Below, one piece after another: positions 45,401 through 63,600 of a stretch of DNA of 64,000 bases. The notes below the pieces were generated by a model that did no database searches, was not told the origin of the DNA, and saw only the letters and a program-made list of their open reading frames with translations. The position numbers were made by a program, and so were the translations under genes. The stretch is taken from positions 10,339,501 to 10,403,500 of the forward strand of contig JAKNDB010000068.1 of the NCBI GenBank assembly GCA_024305405.1. Direction: 5' to 3'. Origin of the DNA: Dirofilaria immitis. Taxonomy: Eukaryota > Nematoda > Chromadorea > Rhabditida > Onchocercidae. Positions within the stretch are counted from its first letter, which is position 1. Every line of letters begins with the position of its first letter.

Positions 45401-47185
45401 TTGGTTTAATTCCCAGTGCAACTTTTGTGATGATGAATTCGGACTAATTGGACTACTATTTGGACTAGCCATATACAATAACATTCTTATTGATGTACGT
45501 TTTCCGACATTAGTTTATGTGAAATTACTCGCAAGACCGGCTGTTTTCGACGAACTTGTCCAGATTGATTCGGTAAGTCACTTTAAGAGCTCTTAGTTAT
45601 TTAGTTTGAAAAAAATTTTTAAAAGACTTTTCTTGAAGTACTTATGAATTTTAAACTAAATTATTGTAAATTCGTTTAGGATTTATACAGTGGATTGCGG
45701 CAATTGCTTGAGTGTAGTGATGATGTAGAAAATATTTACAATTATACGTTTCAAATTTCATACAGAGATGTTTATGGCTGTAACCATGATGAGGAGCTGA
45801 TACCAAATGGTGCAAATATACCGGTAACAGTTGCTAATAGAAAGGTTATTTAGATTTGTTTTGTTGATTTTTATCCAAAAATTTCTGAAAACTATAGTGA
45901 CGTGGCATCTCCATTGCTCAAATTAAATGGTAACTTTCTTTTATATTATTTCGAGAAGCATAATAATCATTCTATCCATATTTTTTACTAGATTTTTCTT
46001 AGCATATTTCTAGATAATTTTACATATCTAATATATTTTGTATTAACTACTATAGCTAGCAAAGTTATAGAATTTTAGAATCTCACGTACTTCTGCAAAT
46101 TAATTGTTATATTTAATTTTCAATTTTCAATCTTAAACCGTTCGAAACTTAATTACAAATTTTTCAGAAATTCGTAGCGTATTATGCTGATTTCTTGTTA
46201 AATCGTTCAGTGAAACGACAATTTGATGCATTTAGTATGGGCTTTAATAAGGTAGCTAATCGTGGACTACTGCGAAGATTATTTATGCCTGATGAAGTTG
46301 AACAATTAGTTTGTGGTGTACTTGTAAGTTTCCTGTATTTTTCCTCCTATTTCGTGTTAGTTGATATGCAATTCAGAATTTCGAAAATTGTATTTATTTG
46401 TTTATATGCTGCTGCGTATTATAATCTTTCTAATATAATTACTATAGTCTTTATGGCGATTTTTCCTTCGTTTAAATTGAGAATTTTTAGCTTTGGAAAA
46501 TATTTTAGGATTTGGATTTCGACATACTAGCGCAATGTACAAAATATCAAAACGGTTTCACTGAAACCAGTCAAACAGTAAAAGTTGGTCTTGTATAGCA
46601 TTTCAAAGCGTGGTTAAATGGTTTGTTTTAGCTGACTTCTTGATTGAAAACTATGATGTAATGGTTTTTCAGGATTTCTGGACCGTCGCAAAGGCAATGA
46701 ATACAGAAGAAAAGAAAATGTTGCTTCAATTCATAACGGGTTCTGATAGGGTCCCTGTAGGAGGCTTAGCAAAATTAGAAGTTATTATTGCTCGAAATGG
46801 TGATAATAAGGAAAGGTGTGTCCTTATATATTTCGAAATATTTTTGGTTTTTATAATGTTGTACTTAATGAAACCTTAAGTTCTTCTGTATTTAGTTTGG
46901 CATTGGATGTTGTGATCGTTGCTTTTAGTACTGATTCGATGATAATATCTAATTTCTGCAATTATTTTGATAAATTTAAAAAAAGCTATGAAAGCTATGA
47001 ATTTTTTAAAATATCTTTCAATAACCTATTCAATTATTTATTATTTTAAAAAGAATGATTTCAGACTGCCAACAGCTCATACTTGCTATAACGTGATGTT
47101 ATTACCCGATTATGGCGATCTTGAAATAACAAGGGAGCGTATTACCAAAGCAATTAGTTATAGTCGTGGATTCGGTTTACAGTAA
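39472..47185 (+). CDS. UBE3A: UBE3A (E6-AP)-type HECT ubiquitin ligase, 20 exons
   Basis: E3 ubiquitin-protein ligase that forms a thioester with ubiquitin on a C-terminal cysteine and binds the proteasome via its AZUL finger. Exons: 39472-39564, 40129-40273, 40627-40820, 40961-41105, 41254-41401, 41569-41650, 41796-41857, 41977-42106, 42313-42540, 42647-42802, 42984-43052, 43717-43871, 44223-44441, 44943-45087, 45367-45572, 45680-45844, 46168-46323, 46509-46583, 46673-46815, 47065-47185. Phases agree throughout except for one missing base in exon 10. The product is about 945 aa against about 850-875 in mammals. AZUL Cys residues lie at 36, 41, 46 and 75. Family-specific helical sequence fills the middle. 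The HECT domain covers about 590-945, with [16 protein letters not shown], the catalytic motif [10 protein letters not shown] (Cys913) and Phe at position -4 (RGFGLQ). The exon 8 acceptor (ATTAAG) is weak. Confidence 0.94.
40129..40273 (+). other. UBE3A: AZUL zinc-finger exon of UBE3A
   Basis: The exon encodes [15 protein letters not shown] and, further on, ARLCEPLP. The four cysteines have spacings of 5, 5 and 29 residues. As I recall the human AZUL finger, its zinc ligands have the same spacing. This finger is diagnostic for UBE3A among HECT ligases. Confidence 0.9.
42647..42802 (+). other. UBE3A: UBE3A exon 10 with apparent one-base deletion
   Basis: It starts in phase 0 as [18 protein letters not shown], then the family-like sequence [20 protein letters not shown] and RRDMILPW continues in another frame. 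The exon is 156 bases where the next exon's phase demands 157. The switch falls at a four-T run (42699-42702). One more T restores the frame. Confidence 0.87.
43053..43716 (+). other. UBE3A: UBE3A intron 11
   Basis: A 664-base AT-rich intron between exons encoding ...STVNAGI and [14 protein letters not shown] see no internal coding signal. Confidence 0.7.
43948..43965 (+). other. UBE3A: Candidate 18-base in-frame microexon (RVPMSK)
   Basis: Inside intron 12, the segment between an ATCTCAG acceptor and an AAAG^GTATAG donor is exactly 18 bases. It reads RVPMSK in phase 0, matching both neighbours (…FVAYK and SYENGHAF…). Including it preserves the frame just before the HECT N-lobe. Whether it is used cannot be told from sequence alone. 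Confidence 0.35.
44442..44942 (+). other. UBE3A: UBE3A intron 13
   Basis: A 501-base AT-rich intron between the exon ending IIRDALDN and the exon starting LAAIAMDN. Nothing else is seen in it. Confidence 0.75.
44943..47185 (+). other. UBE3A: HECT catalytic domain exons 14-20
   Basis: Seven exons encode most of the HECT domain: the N-lobe ([40 protein letters not shown]), the E2-binding region, and the C-lobe with [14 protein letters not shown] and THTC-type active site A-H-T-C-Y-N-V. All conserved positions that I can judge by eye are present. The ligase should therefore be catalytically competent. Confidence 0.92.
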
Positions 47186-48921
47186 GGTAATTTTTAATTT
47201 TACTTTTATTTTCTTCCTCGTTTTTATTTATAATACCTTATTTTGAAACCATCAGATGAAATTTTAAACTGATCTTTATATTTCTTTTTTAAAATGTTCG
47301 GGTCAAAATTTCTTAAATTTGATATCCTTTCAATACTTTTATTTGAAAACGAAGTATGACTATTGGCTATCTAACCAGCTTTGAATATTATTATTAGCAT
47401 CATGGATGTTATAGGACTATGAAGAATTCAGAAAAATATGCATAATAGTAATTATTATCCAATGTACATAGATTTTTCCATGATTTTCGTGAAGAACTAC
47501 AAACTTGTTCGTGAAAATTTACTGCAGTGCCTTTTCTCTTTTCAAGATTTTTGTTGAAAAACTTTGAACCACTAATTTCATTTTAATTTTGTTTCTTTTG
47601 CTATTTTTTGATTTACGATTGTCTTTAGAAACAAATCGCTTATTTTTGATTCACCTCTTTTATTCAGGGATTGAACCAGAAGCGATTTTTAATGTATTCT
47701 TTTCTTCTATTATTTTCAAAATAATAAGACAAGCAGAAAAGTAAAAATGATTTCTGATTTCTTTTTGAAAGGCGCTGTAATTTTTCAACGCTAGATCGCA
47801 GTATTCATATGTCTCCGTTGTAAGTGTAATATGTTTCATAAACTTTCAAATGTAATAAGAAGAGAGCTGATATATATTCTGGAAGGAAGATAATCCCAGA
47901 ATTGTTTTATTTTTACAAGAAGTTCAGTTTTAAAAATTCGATAAAGTAAATTTTTAGATGCTAAAGTCTTTGCTTCGATACTTCTAAGGGCAAAAACCCT
48001 GAGATCTATTGATTATTGTCATGTTTTGTAAAAAGTTGCTCCAAGTTAAATTTTTGATTCAGCACATTTCTGGAGTAAATTCAAGCAGTTGTACTAGTAA
48101 AGTTTATGTTTTTGAATGCATACAGATTCCTATTATAAGAAGATTTGAAATTACAATTCCCATGCAAACCATTCATACTTCAAAGGTTGTAATCAGTCGA
48201 GGTATTTAGTTACATGAAAATAATGGTGGTAAAAAAGTTCAATTAACGAAACCTCAATGTCAGGGATATGAAAATTTTTGGATAAATCATATTAAGATGG
48301 AATTGTTCATAAAATACAATTCAGCATTGCTATGGAATTAGTCTGAAACATAAAAGTTTGAAATTATCCTGATTCATTATGAATTTTTTTTCGAGTGCAT
48401 AGTGTAGCAATTTTCCGGAAATTTTACTGAAATTTCTTAATCTTGCTTATATTTTTAGAAGAAATAAATAGTTTTATAATTCACTTTTATTCTCTAAAGA
48501 GAAATTAATAACAATCTGTCTATTCCTGAGAATAAGAACAACATATAGAACACCGTATATTATTTGTATGTTCGCTAGGATTGGCGTAAAACAGTCTGTA
48601 ATTTAAAAAAAAATGGCGAATTTTGTTGCTTCCTAAAAGCCATGAATAGCAAAGGGAAGAGATATCATGTCAGAATGTAATTTCAAAAGTCTCACGGCCA
48701 TGCTGGTTGCTCACTACATTTTGAACTCTTTAGCAAGATACTAAAGTCATAGTCTTATTCATATAGTATAATGGATATGCACTACATTGAATAACTGGAC
48801 AGTTAACAATAGCAAATAGCTTAATATAGACATAGCAAATAGCAAATAGCTGAAAGCGAAGTATAAACCGGGCTTATGAAAATTTCATTGGAACATTTTA
48901 GAAAAAAGATTCTTAACGATT
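47186..48921. other. Convergent intergenic stretch between UBE3A and astacin
   Basis: The 3' ends of the two convergent genes lie 1.7 kb apart. I find no additional gene. A short direct repeat of AGCAAATAGC occurs three times between 48811 and 48850. A plus-strand AATAAA near 48465 is too far to assign to UBE3A with confidence. Confidence 0.55.
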
Positions 48922-53097
<4,176 letters not shown>

Positions 53098-56000
53098 TTC
53101 CTCACAAGGAGGAATCAATGAAGTTAACTGCTCCCAAAATTAAAATCTAAAACATTATAATTTCATAAAATAAGCATTCTAATAAAATTCATGTGTTTTA
53201 GTAATATCAACCTTACTATACTTTCATCATTGCCTGCCTTACATCAAAAGTTGAATATTATCAAATTAATTTCATCGAAATTTGTATGAGAAAATGAGGA
53301 ATAATGTTGGGAGAGAAATATTAGAAAAGCAAGAAGTTTTCTCGGAAATACGGTATAAGATAATTTACTAATGATGGAAACATTTGTCAATTGAATTGAT
53401 AATATTCAATTTTTGAGTGAATTGATAATTCTACTCAATTAGCTATCGTTGTGAGAGATATAGTAAAAGAAAAGAAGAATTATGATGATAGTAATTAATT
53501 AGAAACTTTAAGGAGATAATGAGAGAAGAGAGCTAATTATTGAAATTGAAAAATTGAGTATGTTTAAATTTATTATAAATTAATAATACATTATTGTTGT
53601 TTGGGAAAAAACAAATAAGTGTTGAAGATTCAACATTATTCCAAATCAATCATAGAATGATGTAAATACAGTATTAAAAAGTATCAAAAATATAACGAAC
53701 AAGTTTTATATTCAATAATCAACGATAGAAATTTATTAAGTGCCATAATTAAACAAGAACAAGGCGCATGATCGCGAGAAAAAAAATGAATGCTAAGAAA
53801 AATCACAAATGAGGTGGTTAAAAGTTAGAGTGATGAAGATATATATATCTATGCGTGAAATGAAAATTGTATTTATTTTTATTCTGATTAGATAATATTA
53901 AAGAAATATGTAAGACTCATCTGATTTATTTATTTTTGAATTATTACCACTTAATCAAGGTTGAAGTGTTATTGTCTTCGATATATGAATATTAAATATA
54001 TCAAAACAAATCATACAAATTGATGTTATTATTAACTGTGCAAATTCTTCTTACAATTTAAAAACAGAATTTCTTAAAACTTTTACAATAATAAACATAG
54101 ACTAAAATTTATAAAACTTGGATTTCAAATTGTCCCTTACGATTGAAGCATAATAGCTTTAAAAAAGACTTTTTTGATAATAGAGCAAAAGAATAGAGCG
54201 AAAGAAGTTAATTGAAATTGATAATAGACAAAATCAAAAACTAAAATAATACTTCGGTAAAAATTAAATTTTTAAATCTATTATAAAGAAACGAATTTTT
54301 ATTCTGTTCGTTAGATATATGTTTAAAAAAAAGCATAGTGGGAATGCAATTTATCTGAAATATAAAAGCACCATTATATGATAAAGTATCTGTAACTCGG
54401 GAACAAATAGCTTGCTTAGATTGGCGAGCAAGATTTTTAAATCATGACAATTGAATTTTCAAATAAAATCCAGTTCTTATGTTTGCAAGAGATGAACTCG
54501 TTGATCATTCCAGCCATATTTAATTCGATCAATGAATTGCTTCTCAATCGTCTTTCTTTCTCAAAACCGGCTATACCACCTCACATCAAATGAATTGACC
54601 AAGCAAAAACAGTGTATTAACAAAATGTATGCGGGAAATATTGCTGAAGAGATAAAACTATCGAGTATGGAAAGTGTAACAGATATCAATGGAAATCCTT
54701 TCATCGAACTGATTTGTTCAATATTAATCAAATCTGATGAATGATCATTAATTAGACATCCGGGCAATAGCAACAAGGATAATCGAAGCTAATGGAAACT
54801 GAAATAGAAGTTCTTTTTGGTGAATGAGTCATCACAGCTGGATTTGTAGACAGTTTTTTCTTCTTTTAGCAGCTATTCAGATAAATACAATTCTAGTATT
54901 ATCATATTAATGAAAATATATAGTAGTAATAGTAATAATACTGCAAATATTATCAATAGGGATGAATGGTTATAGTGCTCAGATATATATGACAACATAG
55001 GCATCGTAATCTGCTTTTCCTTACTTCACTAATATTATGATCGAAAATAATTTGAAATGTTTGATTGATATTGATATATTGCAGTATTAAATCATACTCA
55101 TTTAATATTAGAGCGAGTAATACAGCATAACATTTAAATTTATCTATACTTCATTATGAACTCAAAGATATTTAAAATTTAATAAGCAAAATAATATGAC
55201 CAAACGGATTTTTAGAAATGACCTTTGGGTTTGAAAGGAATGCAAAAATCATTGCCTAAAATTTACTTTTGTAAGAAGTAACTCAGCGAAATCGACGACC
55301 ATTATGATGACTAACATCATAAATTTTTAAAAATAATTTTTTTTTTGGAGAATGCACCATGAGAAATTGCTACAGGAGTTGATATCTTTATTTAAAGGTG
55401 GTAATTTTAATCAAAGAACTCTAACTTTAATCGCAGATGATGAAAAAATATTTTTAATTTTTCTACTTTTCAAAAATACTAAATTTAATTCCAAAGCCAC
55501 TTTATTTTTCTACAACACACCAAATAGAATTAAATTAAGCATAGAAAATTTTCACTTCCTACTAAAATTCCACTATCTAAAGCGATCATTGCTGTGGGAA
55601 AAAAAAAAAAAAAACGAAAGAAAAATTTTTGTGCCTTTTATTTTTAACTCTAAATTAGAACAAATTTTTACTTAATTATAAAAGGAAAATAATTTCTTGT
55701 TTCTTTCAAAAATTTAACTTAATGGAATTACTTATTATATTTATAGAAATCTACAAATCGCTCTATTTTACATGGCAGTAAAACTCGGATTCAAAATTAT
55801 TGAAAACGGTCAGCAAAGTGTTTTTATTTCTAATCATTTTGAATCATTATTTTATTACATGAAGCATCAGAATTTCCAAATTACATAACTAGACTTATTC
55901 AATTATGCGATTAATTGGATACTTCAAAATATATGCTGTTAAAACACAATATTTTTATTTTTTATGAGCATTACATACTTTTGAAGTGTTAAGTCGTTCT

Positions 56001-59000
56001 TCAACGCGTTTCTATGACAACAATTTTTGAAAAGATTTTCACAATCATTTTAAATTAATCATGAGATAAATAAATTCTTATAGAACTTGTTGCTGACTAG
56101 TTTGTACGGCATAAACGTTACCTAAATTGATTAATTCAGATTGCACGAACCAACATTAAAATGATTTTTATGATAAATCGTTACAAAGCTGATTCCTAGA
56201 GTCGAGAACAAAATAATGAATTAATAAATTTTTAGCAAATCCACTTGTACCAATAAATAATAATCATTCCTGAAAATTCCCTTTATTTTTATTTTCCTCT
56301 ATATTTCATAATTATCAATTTATTAATACATATGCTGAAATAAAAGACACCTATTTATTGAACTGTTAAAAATATAACTCTCATATAAAATCTGTTTTTG
56401 TATTGATAATATATCAACATTATAATCATATCAATAATCTAATAAATTTTTTTTTAAATTATATTTTTAATTTGTCTTTGTCAACTAATTTTGTATTTGT
56501 TCCATATCTAACAAATCATTCCCTCAATAGTTTAAGCAATAGAGAGATTAAAAGGAAAAATTAATTAAATCGTCTGAAGTTCAATTATCTCTACTTAATA
56601 CCGGTGAAATTCCGTTTTTGTTGCGCATTTGCAAATGAAAAAAAACTATTACTGTAATTTGTTGATATGAAAAAACTGACTGAAATAGTATGATTGAATA
56701 AAAATCTATTAATTTAATAATATCATGATCTATAAACAGTAATCTTTTGCCCAAAGTAACAGATAAACATGTTCAGTAAAAAGATTGGTCGAAAAAAATC
56801 AAGTAATCTTGTTTGGCTACATATCACTATCCCATAGAACTATAAAAACTGATCAATGCCATTTTTGGTTCTTTGTACAGTAAATTTATGTCAAACATAA
56901 TTATAAATAAATTGAAAAATATTTTGTTTAATTTACGTAGAGTGTTTGTTAAGATTGTTTGAGAATTGAATTATTATCTGTTTTTTTATAATAAATAGAA
57001 AAATTAATATTAAGAGAAAATAGAATTAAGTAATGAGGAACATATATATATATATATTTTTTTTTTGATTAATAAATTTATCAGGAATACTTGTTTCATT
57101 TACTAAAATAGATTGTTAATATTCATAATTGATTAAATAAATATGCGAATATGAGAGGACTATTTGTGAGAGGAGAAGTTAGTTTAATATGTTTTTCGTC
57201 GAAGTTAAACTTAAACATATATTTAATTTCATACTCAAATTTTCATACAAACAAAATCAATATAATATAAAGCACGGATCATTTAAATGTAAACAAAAAT
57301 CAGGATTGTTAGAATAGTAGTTTTAAAAAAGAAGAGAAAAATAGAGTAAATAGAAAATTAGATATTGTTTGACCAATTGAAGAATTAAAAAGATTGAAAA
57401 TTTACTGAAAAGCGATCGTGTAGGATAGAAAAGGATGCTCAACAGGAGTACTGCTGTAAACAATACGCAAATATAAATAATACATATTCCACTATTTGTC
57501 TTATATCTGCTGAACGTTTAATTGTAGGATTAAAATTTAACACTGTTTACATGTGTCCGCCCGTTTGTTTATCAATTTACATTTATGAAGCGATAATAAT
57601 CTGATTACGAGTGTAATTTGTCTATTGAATGGATTGATTACTCTATTATGCACAAAACAGAGATCACGTTATCGTACCAATGAAATGTTAAAATGATTTT
57701 TATGATATTAAAATGTCATGGAATTCCAAGAGTCTGAGATGATAAAAATTTGGAAATGGTAAATGCATTAATTCTAATAATAAATAAAAAGATGTAAAAT
57801 TTTTTAAACTATAAAGTCTTCTTCTTGAAAATTAAAGTAAAATAAATAAAATAAAAAAACAAGAAATTTAGAATTATTAAACAATTACAGAGACATAGCT
57901 AAAAAAAAGAATACGTATTTACAGGTACAATGACGGTTTCAAAATAATTAATGGAAATTAATTTGAAAAGAGGGAATATACATCTAATTTTAATAACAAA
58001 CGAAAAGCATGATTAATTTTCAGCAATAGAGTTTACATGAAAAAAAAGAGGCGAAATCGGTATAGATTGAAAATTCTAATAAGATTTTACATAACGGAAT
58101 AAATACAGAGGGCAAGATAAATAAGAGATAAGATAATTAAGAAAAATGAAAGTGAATGAATCAGATTAAATTTCGAATGTAAAATGTTGAACGTTTGTCA
58201 AAATAGTCCATTAAGAATGATTTAAAACTAGTTTCAAATTCTTCCTTGAATTCATTTCCATTGATCTATATATTCCAATCTTTATATGCTTGTTTACCTC
58301 ATATTCTGTTGGTAATTTACATATGCAAATTGTATTGAATTGATAGATATTAAATATCCATTTTATGCTAGTGTGTGTTATGGAAAAAGGATAAAAAGAT
58401 TGGAATGTAAGGAAATCGATATGAATTGAAGATTATAGTAATTTATTTCATTTTCAAAAAGATTTGTTTAGGAAAAAATAACTAATTATATTTGGCAATT
58501 CCGTGTATCTATATATCTGAAATAGGATTACTAAATGTTGAATGATAGTCTAATTCACTTAAAAAGTAAATTATTTGGATCAGCTCGAGTAAGAATGAAT
58601 GGAAAATTTAATTATATTTGCAATAGGGTATCGCTCATTGGCTAAGAAAAAATTTATCATTCACCAGATAAGTTCATTATGGTAATCAGTAGTTTCAGGC
58701 AAAAAACATTATCGAAGGTTTTCTCAGCTCAATTTTCACTCACTTACCATAAGCTCAAGTCATTCGTTATTTAATTCATTTTCTTCTTAATTTGTAATGG
58801 CAATTATATTCAACAACATATCTCAAAGAATTTAATTTTAAATTTCGTATTCTTCGACCGATGAAAATAATAAAAATTATGTATTGCTTTCTGATGTCTT
58901 CCAGCAGTTATAAATTGACTTCTTCTAGAAGAGAATTAATTACAGGCTGGAGTAATGCTCAAGATGGCTGAAATCACTTGAATTAATGTGTAATGCATCT

Positions 59001-60179
59001 TGTCATTATGCTTGATTTTCTTTTGGTGATATCATATAGTTTTTAAATCAGATCCTTTTTCTTGAATCAAATTTATCGAGATATTCCAAAATTTCAGTCT
59101 GCTTCCTCTTACGCGCTAGAGGATTTAATAGAAAAAAATTCGATCACGCAAGTTTGATTCTTAAATTCTTTCTCGTTTCTTTTTTTTTTGCTAAAATTAT
59201 TTTGCTTTTTACTGCTGTTTATTTGAAAAGTTTTTATAATTTATTTTCGATTTAGAAGACCTCGTGAAGTTTTAAAAATTTTATTTGCCTAATGAGCGTT
59301 TCCAACACTCTCTCTATATTTTTAAAGGATTTCAGAAATCCCACTTCCAAAGTAAATTTCTTAATCAATTTTGGTTTAGAAGGTTCATACACTCATATTT
59401 ACATTCAAAATATTTTTTTCTATCATTATTTGGTTTAGTTAGATAGTCCCTTACATCTACTTTTTATTTCAGGATAAATATTGCTATGCTAAACTGTTGG
59501 TCGGATGCTGAATTTAATTTAACAAAGCTGCATTTTATTAGCATCGTAACTGCTATGTTGTTATTGCCTATCAGTGAACCTTCGAGCCAGAGCATTATCA
59601 GCTTTTCAATTTTTATTCTTGCATTTGTTCACTTATATTTTGAAACGGGAAATCGATTTTCATTGAAAAGAATCACGTAATTTACGTCATAAGCATGAAG
59701 TAACACAGTTTTCATATGAAATAAGATGTCATATGAACACCTATTTTATTCCTTATGTTCAGAAGCAAAAATTTCAGTTCATTATTGTTTAAATTTGATT
59801 TCCTCTTGGATTTTCAGACCTTTTTATAAATTTTATTTATAAAAAAATGGGAAAATTTTTCAAATTTATAATTCTCAGCTAACAATTTATTAATTTATGA
59901 AAAATTTGACGAGTGTCATATTTGTAATTAAAGCAAAAATGCATCTTCAATAATGCCGATTTACTTATTAATTTTTGAAATGAGAATTTAAATATAATTT
60001 AGAGATGTTTGCTTTTATTTGTTCAAATTTGGAGGAAATTTAAATGACACACGAACAATAATAACAAAGGATTGCATGAACAATCTCGAAATTCTTTAAT
60101 ATCTTATAATCAATGAGCAAAATATAATAACATTGATCGATACTTTTTAAAACAAATTGGTTTCGTTTCACAAAATTAA
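53098..60179. other. No supported gene (5' flank of astacin and beyond)
   Basis: AT-rich and stop-dense throughout. Short ATG-initiated frames at 54532-54744 and 59486-59680 show no family resemblance. Only small A/T runs and a short (TA)n near 57043-57056 stand out. The first few hundred bases presumably include the astacin promoter, but no element is recognisable. Confidence 0.45.
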
Positions 60180-60632
60180 ATATTAAACCAAAGATTGATA
60201 TTGAATACTTCGGGAAATTTAAAAGGACAATTTGAATACTGTAATGAAGCCTTGGTATCACCTGCTTTTCACCCAATTGCTCAACACTTCACTGGCAATC
60301 GATCAATTTGTTTTAACATCAGTTGCCAAGCAATTTGTTCATCAAATCGCGGTATTTGTCAGCGTTATAGCCCTGATCCTAACTGTCTATGTATCTTTGT
60401 ATGTCGTCTGTGCATAATATGTCTGCATCCGGTCGGCATGTCTTCAATCTTGAGCATATTGGTGTTTTATGAGCCAACAGCATACGGTATTTTTATGCAC
60501 TGCTACCTTCTGGGTGATCACCCTTTGTTGATACTACTTTCCAATACCCCATATTCGTTGCTTCATATCGAAATCAAAGGTCTACAGCTGCTTTCTATCA
60601 TTACTAAAATTTTCATTAACTCAACATTCTAG
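60180..60632 (+). other. Unexplained long open frame
   Basis: The plus strand is open for about 150 codons, unusually long for this composition, and 60240-60600 is noticeably richer in G and C than its flanks. The frame has no ATG near its start, is Cys-rich in the middle (CQAICSSNRGICQRYSPDPN), and ends in TAG. A possible acceptor (TTTTAACATCAG) lies at about 60324. An overlapping plus frame with ATG at 60232 is also open for 61 codons. I recognise neither. It could be a terminal exon, a decayed gene or noncoding RNA. Confidence 0.3.
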
Positions 60633-63600
60633 TATCCAAAATTTTTTAAGGATTTTAAATGAAATGTATAATTATGTTTACCGATAATATCAGTTTTAGA
60701 TATATATTCATTCGGGAAAAGCATCAATAAAGTTATCGATAAAATAATTGCTTATTTATATTGCCAGATGACTGTTGACCGATTAAAGCTATTATTATAT
60801 AAGCTGCTGAAATCATGGCCAATACGATTCATTCAGTCAGGAGAAACTGATCTGATAACATTATCTTTCTTCCACCATTAATGCTTCGTTAACTCATACT
60901 TAAGAAATTTGATTCTTTTATTGATCGTTTCATTAAAGGCTTATAAAACTTTGTTAAATTCTTTCGTTTCACTAAAAATGTCAAAAATATAAACACAATA
61001 AATTGAACAAATTCTAAAGTAAGTGAAAATTACCTTTTTCTTTCTTCTCTCTCTTTTCTCTCCCTCTTTCACTCTTTCTCTCTTGGCATGATAATTATCG
61101 GCAACAAATAGAGGTAATAAAAGAAGAGCGCCGAGAAAATGAAGATATGAAATAGAAGTAAGACATAAGCTGTTTGAGGTTTTTTCTTCCTTCTGTGTCG
61201 AAGATAAATTGCCGACAAGCGAAGTTTAAAAGAAGAACGTTACGACAACAATTTACAACCACATCTTTTTCTTTCAACTTCTCGCACTTCAATAATCCGA
61301 ACCTCAAGTCATCCTTACTTTCTCTTCTGTCCTCTCTTTTCGTAATCTTTCCTTTAATTTCTTGCCAATATCCTTCATTTTATACTTGAAAATGTTGACA
61401 AACAGTCTAACCGACCAAATTATCATACCATCAACACTAGTAAAGACTCTTTGATGACTCCATTATTCAAAACTAACTCGAATTCTTCCCACGGGTTCTT
61501 TAAATTTGCCCCTGTAAAAAGATAAAATGAATAAAGATATCTTTTCTGTTAACTGAAAATAATGACGATTGTCATTTCATTCAATTTTATTATGATGATT
61601 ATATAAAAGACAACGATGAAAAGAATCATTGTGAAGATCCATCCTCCAAAAATGGGAATTAAAAATTTAATCAACCAGTTTTTGATAATATTAATTGATA
61701 CAAATAATGAAAAGCTGCTAAATTAAGAGCTTATCTCAACAAATTAATTTCAGGAATTTGATAATTTGAAAAAATGAAAATGCAATAATCGGATACCTAA
61801 AAGCCTTACGATTGACAATCAAAAATGCAAGATAAATAATTTGAATTACTGAACATTTAACTTCGATTTTTGATAAATCCAGTGATCAAAAGCTTTATCA
61901 AAGTGTTTGTTCAATTATATAACTTTTCGTCTATTTTCGTATTCTGCACTTTATTAAAACCGTTAACATTAAATTCAGATTCGTTAGAATAAGAATTTTA
62001 AATCTCATTAATTGATTTTAGTTTTGGTGAATTCTGACCTTTGCAAAAGCGTCTTTTTAAAAATATTTTTAAATTGAAAATGTCATAATTATATATAAAA
62101 TCTGACAAAGCCTACGCAGAATGTTAAATGTATTACTAAAAAAAGAGATGAATAATTTATCAAACATTCAAAGTTTATTGTTAAGAACCATACCAAGAAA
62201 AAGCGAAGATATTTTCATAGTAACGGCATCCAGAAGTGTCCTATCTTCATTGTCACTGATAACATTGAATACAAAAATAGAATTTGCTGATAAGAAATTT
62301 TAAAGGATACGGCTTATAGTCATACATATGTAACTTATGCACCACATTTTTGGATCAAAGCAAAAGCCGGCGTTTGATGATAGCGCCTCGAAGCATGGAC
62401 CATTCTTAGTATCTTATCATTCCTCTGTTCCTTTCTCAATTTAACTTACTGAGCTCACTGTTTTATTTGACTAGCCAAATCCACTTTTTAAATTTTATTG
62501 AAAATTATAATGATATATTAGCAAATGAAAAAATAATGGCAGTGACGATAATGGTAATAATGAATATATTGAGGCGCTGATAATAATGATAACAATGTCA
62601 ACGTATTATTGATTGTAGTAATTGATGCTAAAACAAGAAGTACAAACGATTAATTTGTGATATTGTGACAAGCTTTATAAGCTTTTTAATATTAAATATT
62701 TTTTATCAACAAGTCGCTAACTTTAAATTTGCAATAATGTTAATAATATTATTAAGAGTGGTAAAATTGGATTACTAATCGATCATATTTCAAAATCTAA
62801 AATTCCAGCATTTTGACCGCATTCATAATAATAACTATACAATGGTAGTTTGATTGTTTCATTTTCAATTGTCTCAAAAATGAAATAATTTTGATTGAAT
62901 TTTTATTAAAAAATATGAATAATGGCTTATTCTTGATAGCAAATATATTATACTAAATGTTATTCTTCATCATATCCTATTATTTTATCGTTTTAATTAC
63001 CATAAAACTGTTTTTAACTCATTATTCCTTGCGATTTGTGCACAGGTATACCAAATAAATCACTTAATCCTTGGGCTGCAAAATATGCTTTATTCGTTTG
63101 ACAATCTGTCTATTACATATTGAAAATGAAACATATATAGGTTTTCGGCAAACTCGTCCTACCACTATTACCTTATTTTCCAACCTATTCTCCAATGACC
63201 TGAACTACAGTATCCTCATATGATCATCATCTCATCATCTGATTTCCGCTGCTGTTGCCGCATTCTTATCACTTTCTTCTTACTTCCATTTTCTTTCCAT
63301 GTATTCTTCTTTGTGAAAATTAAATCGTTCAAGAATTGTAGAACCAATAAGAGTTCGTCATATAGTAAAATTTAGTCTGTCATATCATAAAATTTAAGAT
63401 TTGATAATCATTAAAGAAAAAAATTAGCTGCACTTTTTAATAAACAAAAACCCTGAGGACATTACAATAAATTGTATTTTGTTAGAATTTTTATATCAAT
63501 TTGATGATTAGATTATTTTATTATGGAATAATTTTCCAACTTTACTCGTTTTTCCAGATATTTTTCTTTTATTCAATTTCGTTCTTTACTGTAATCTCAA

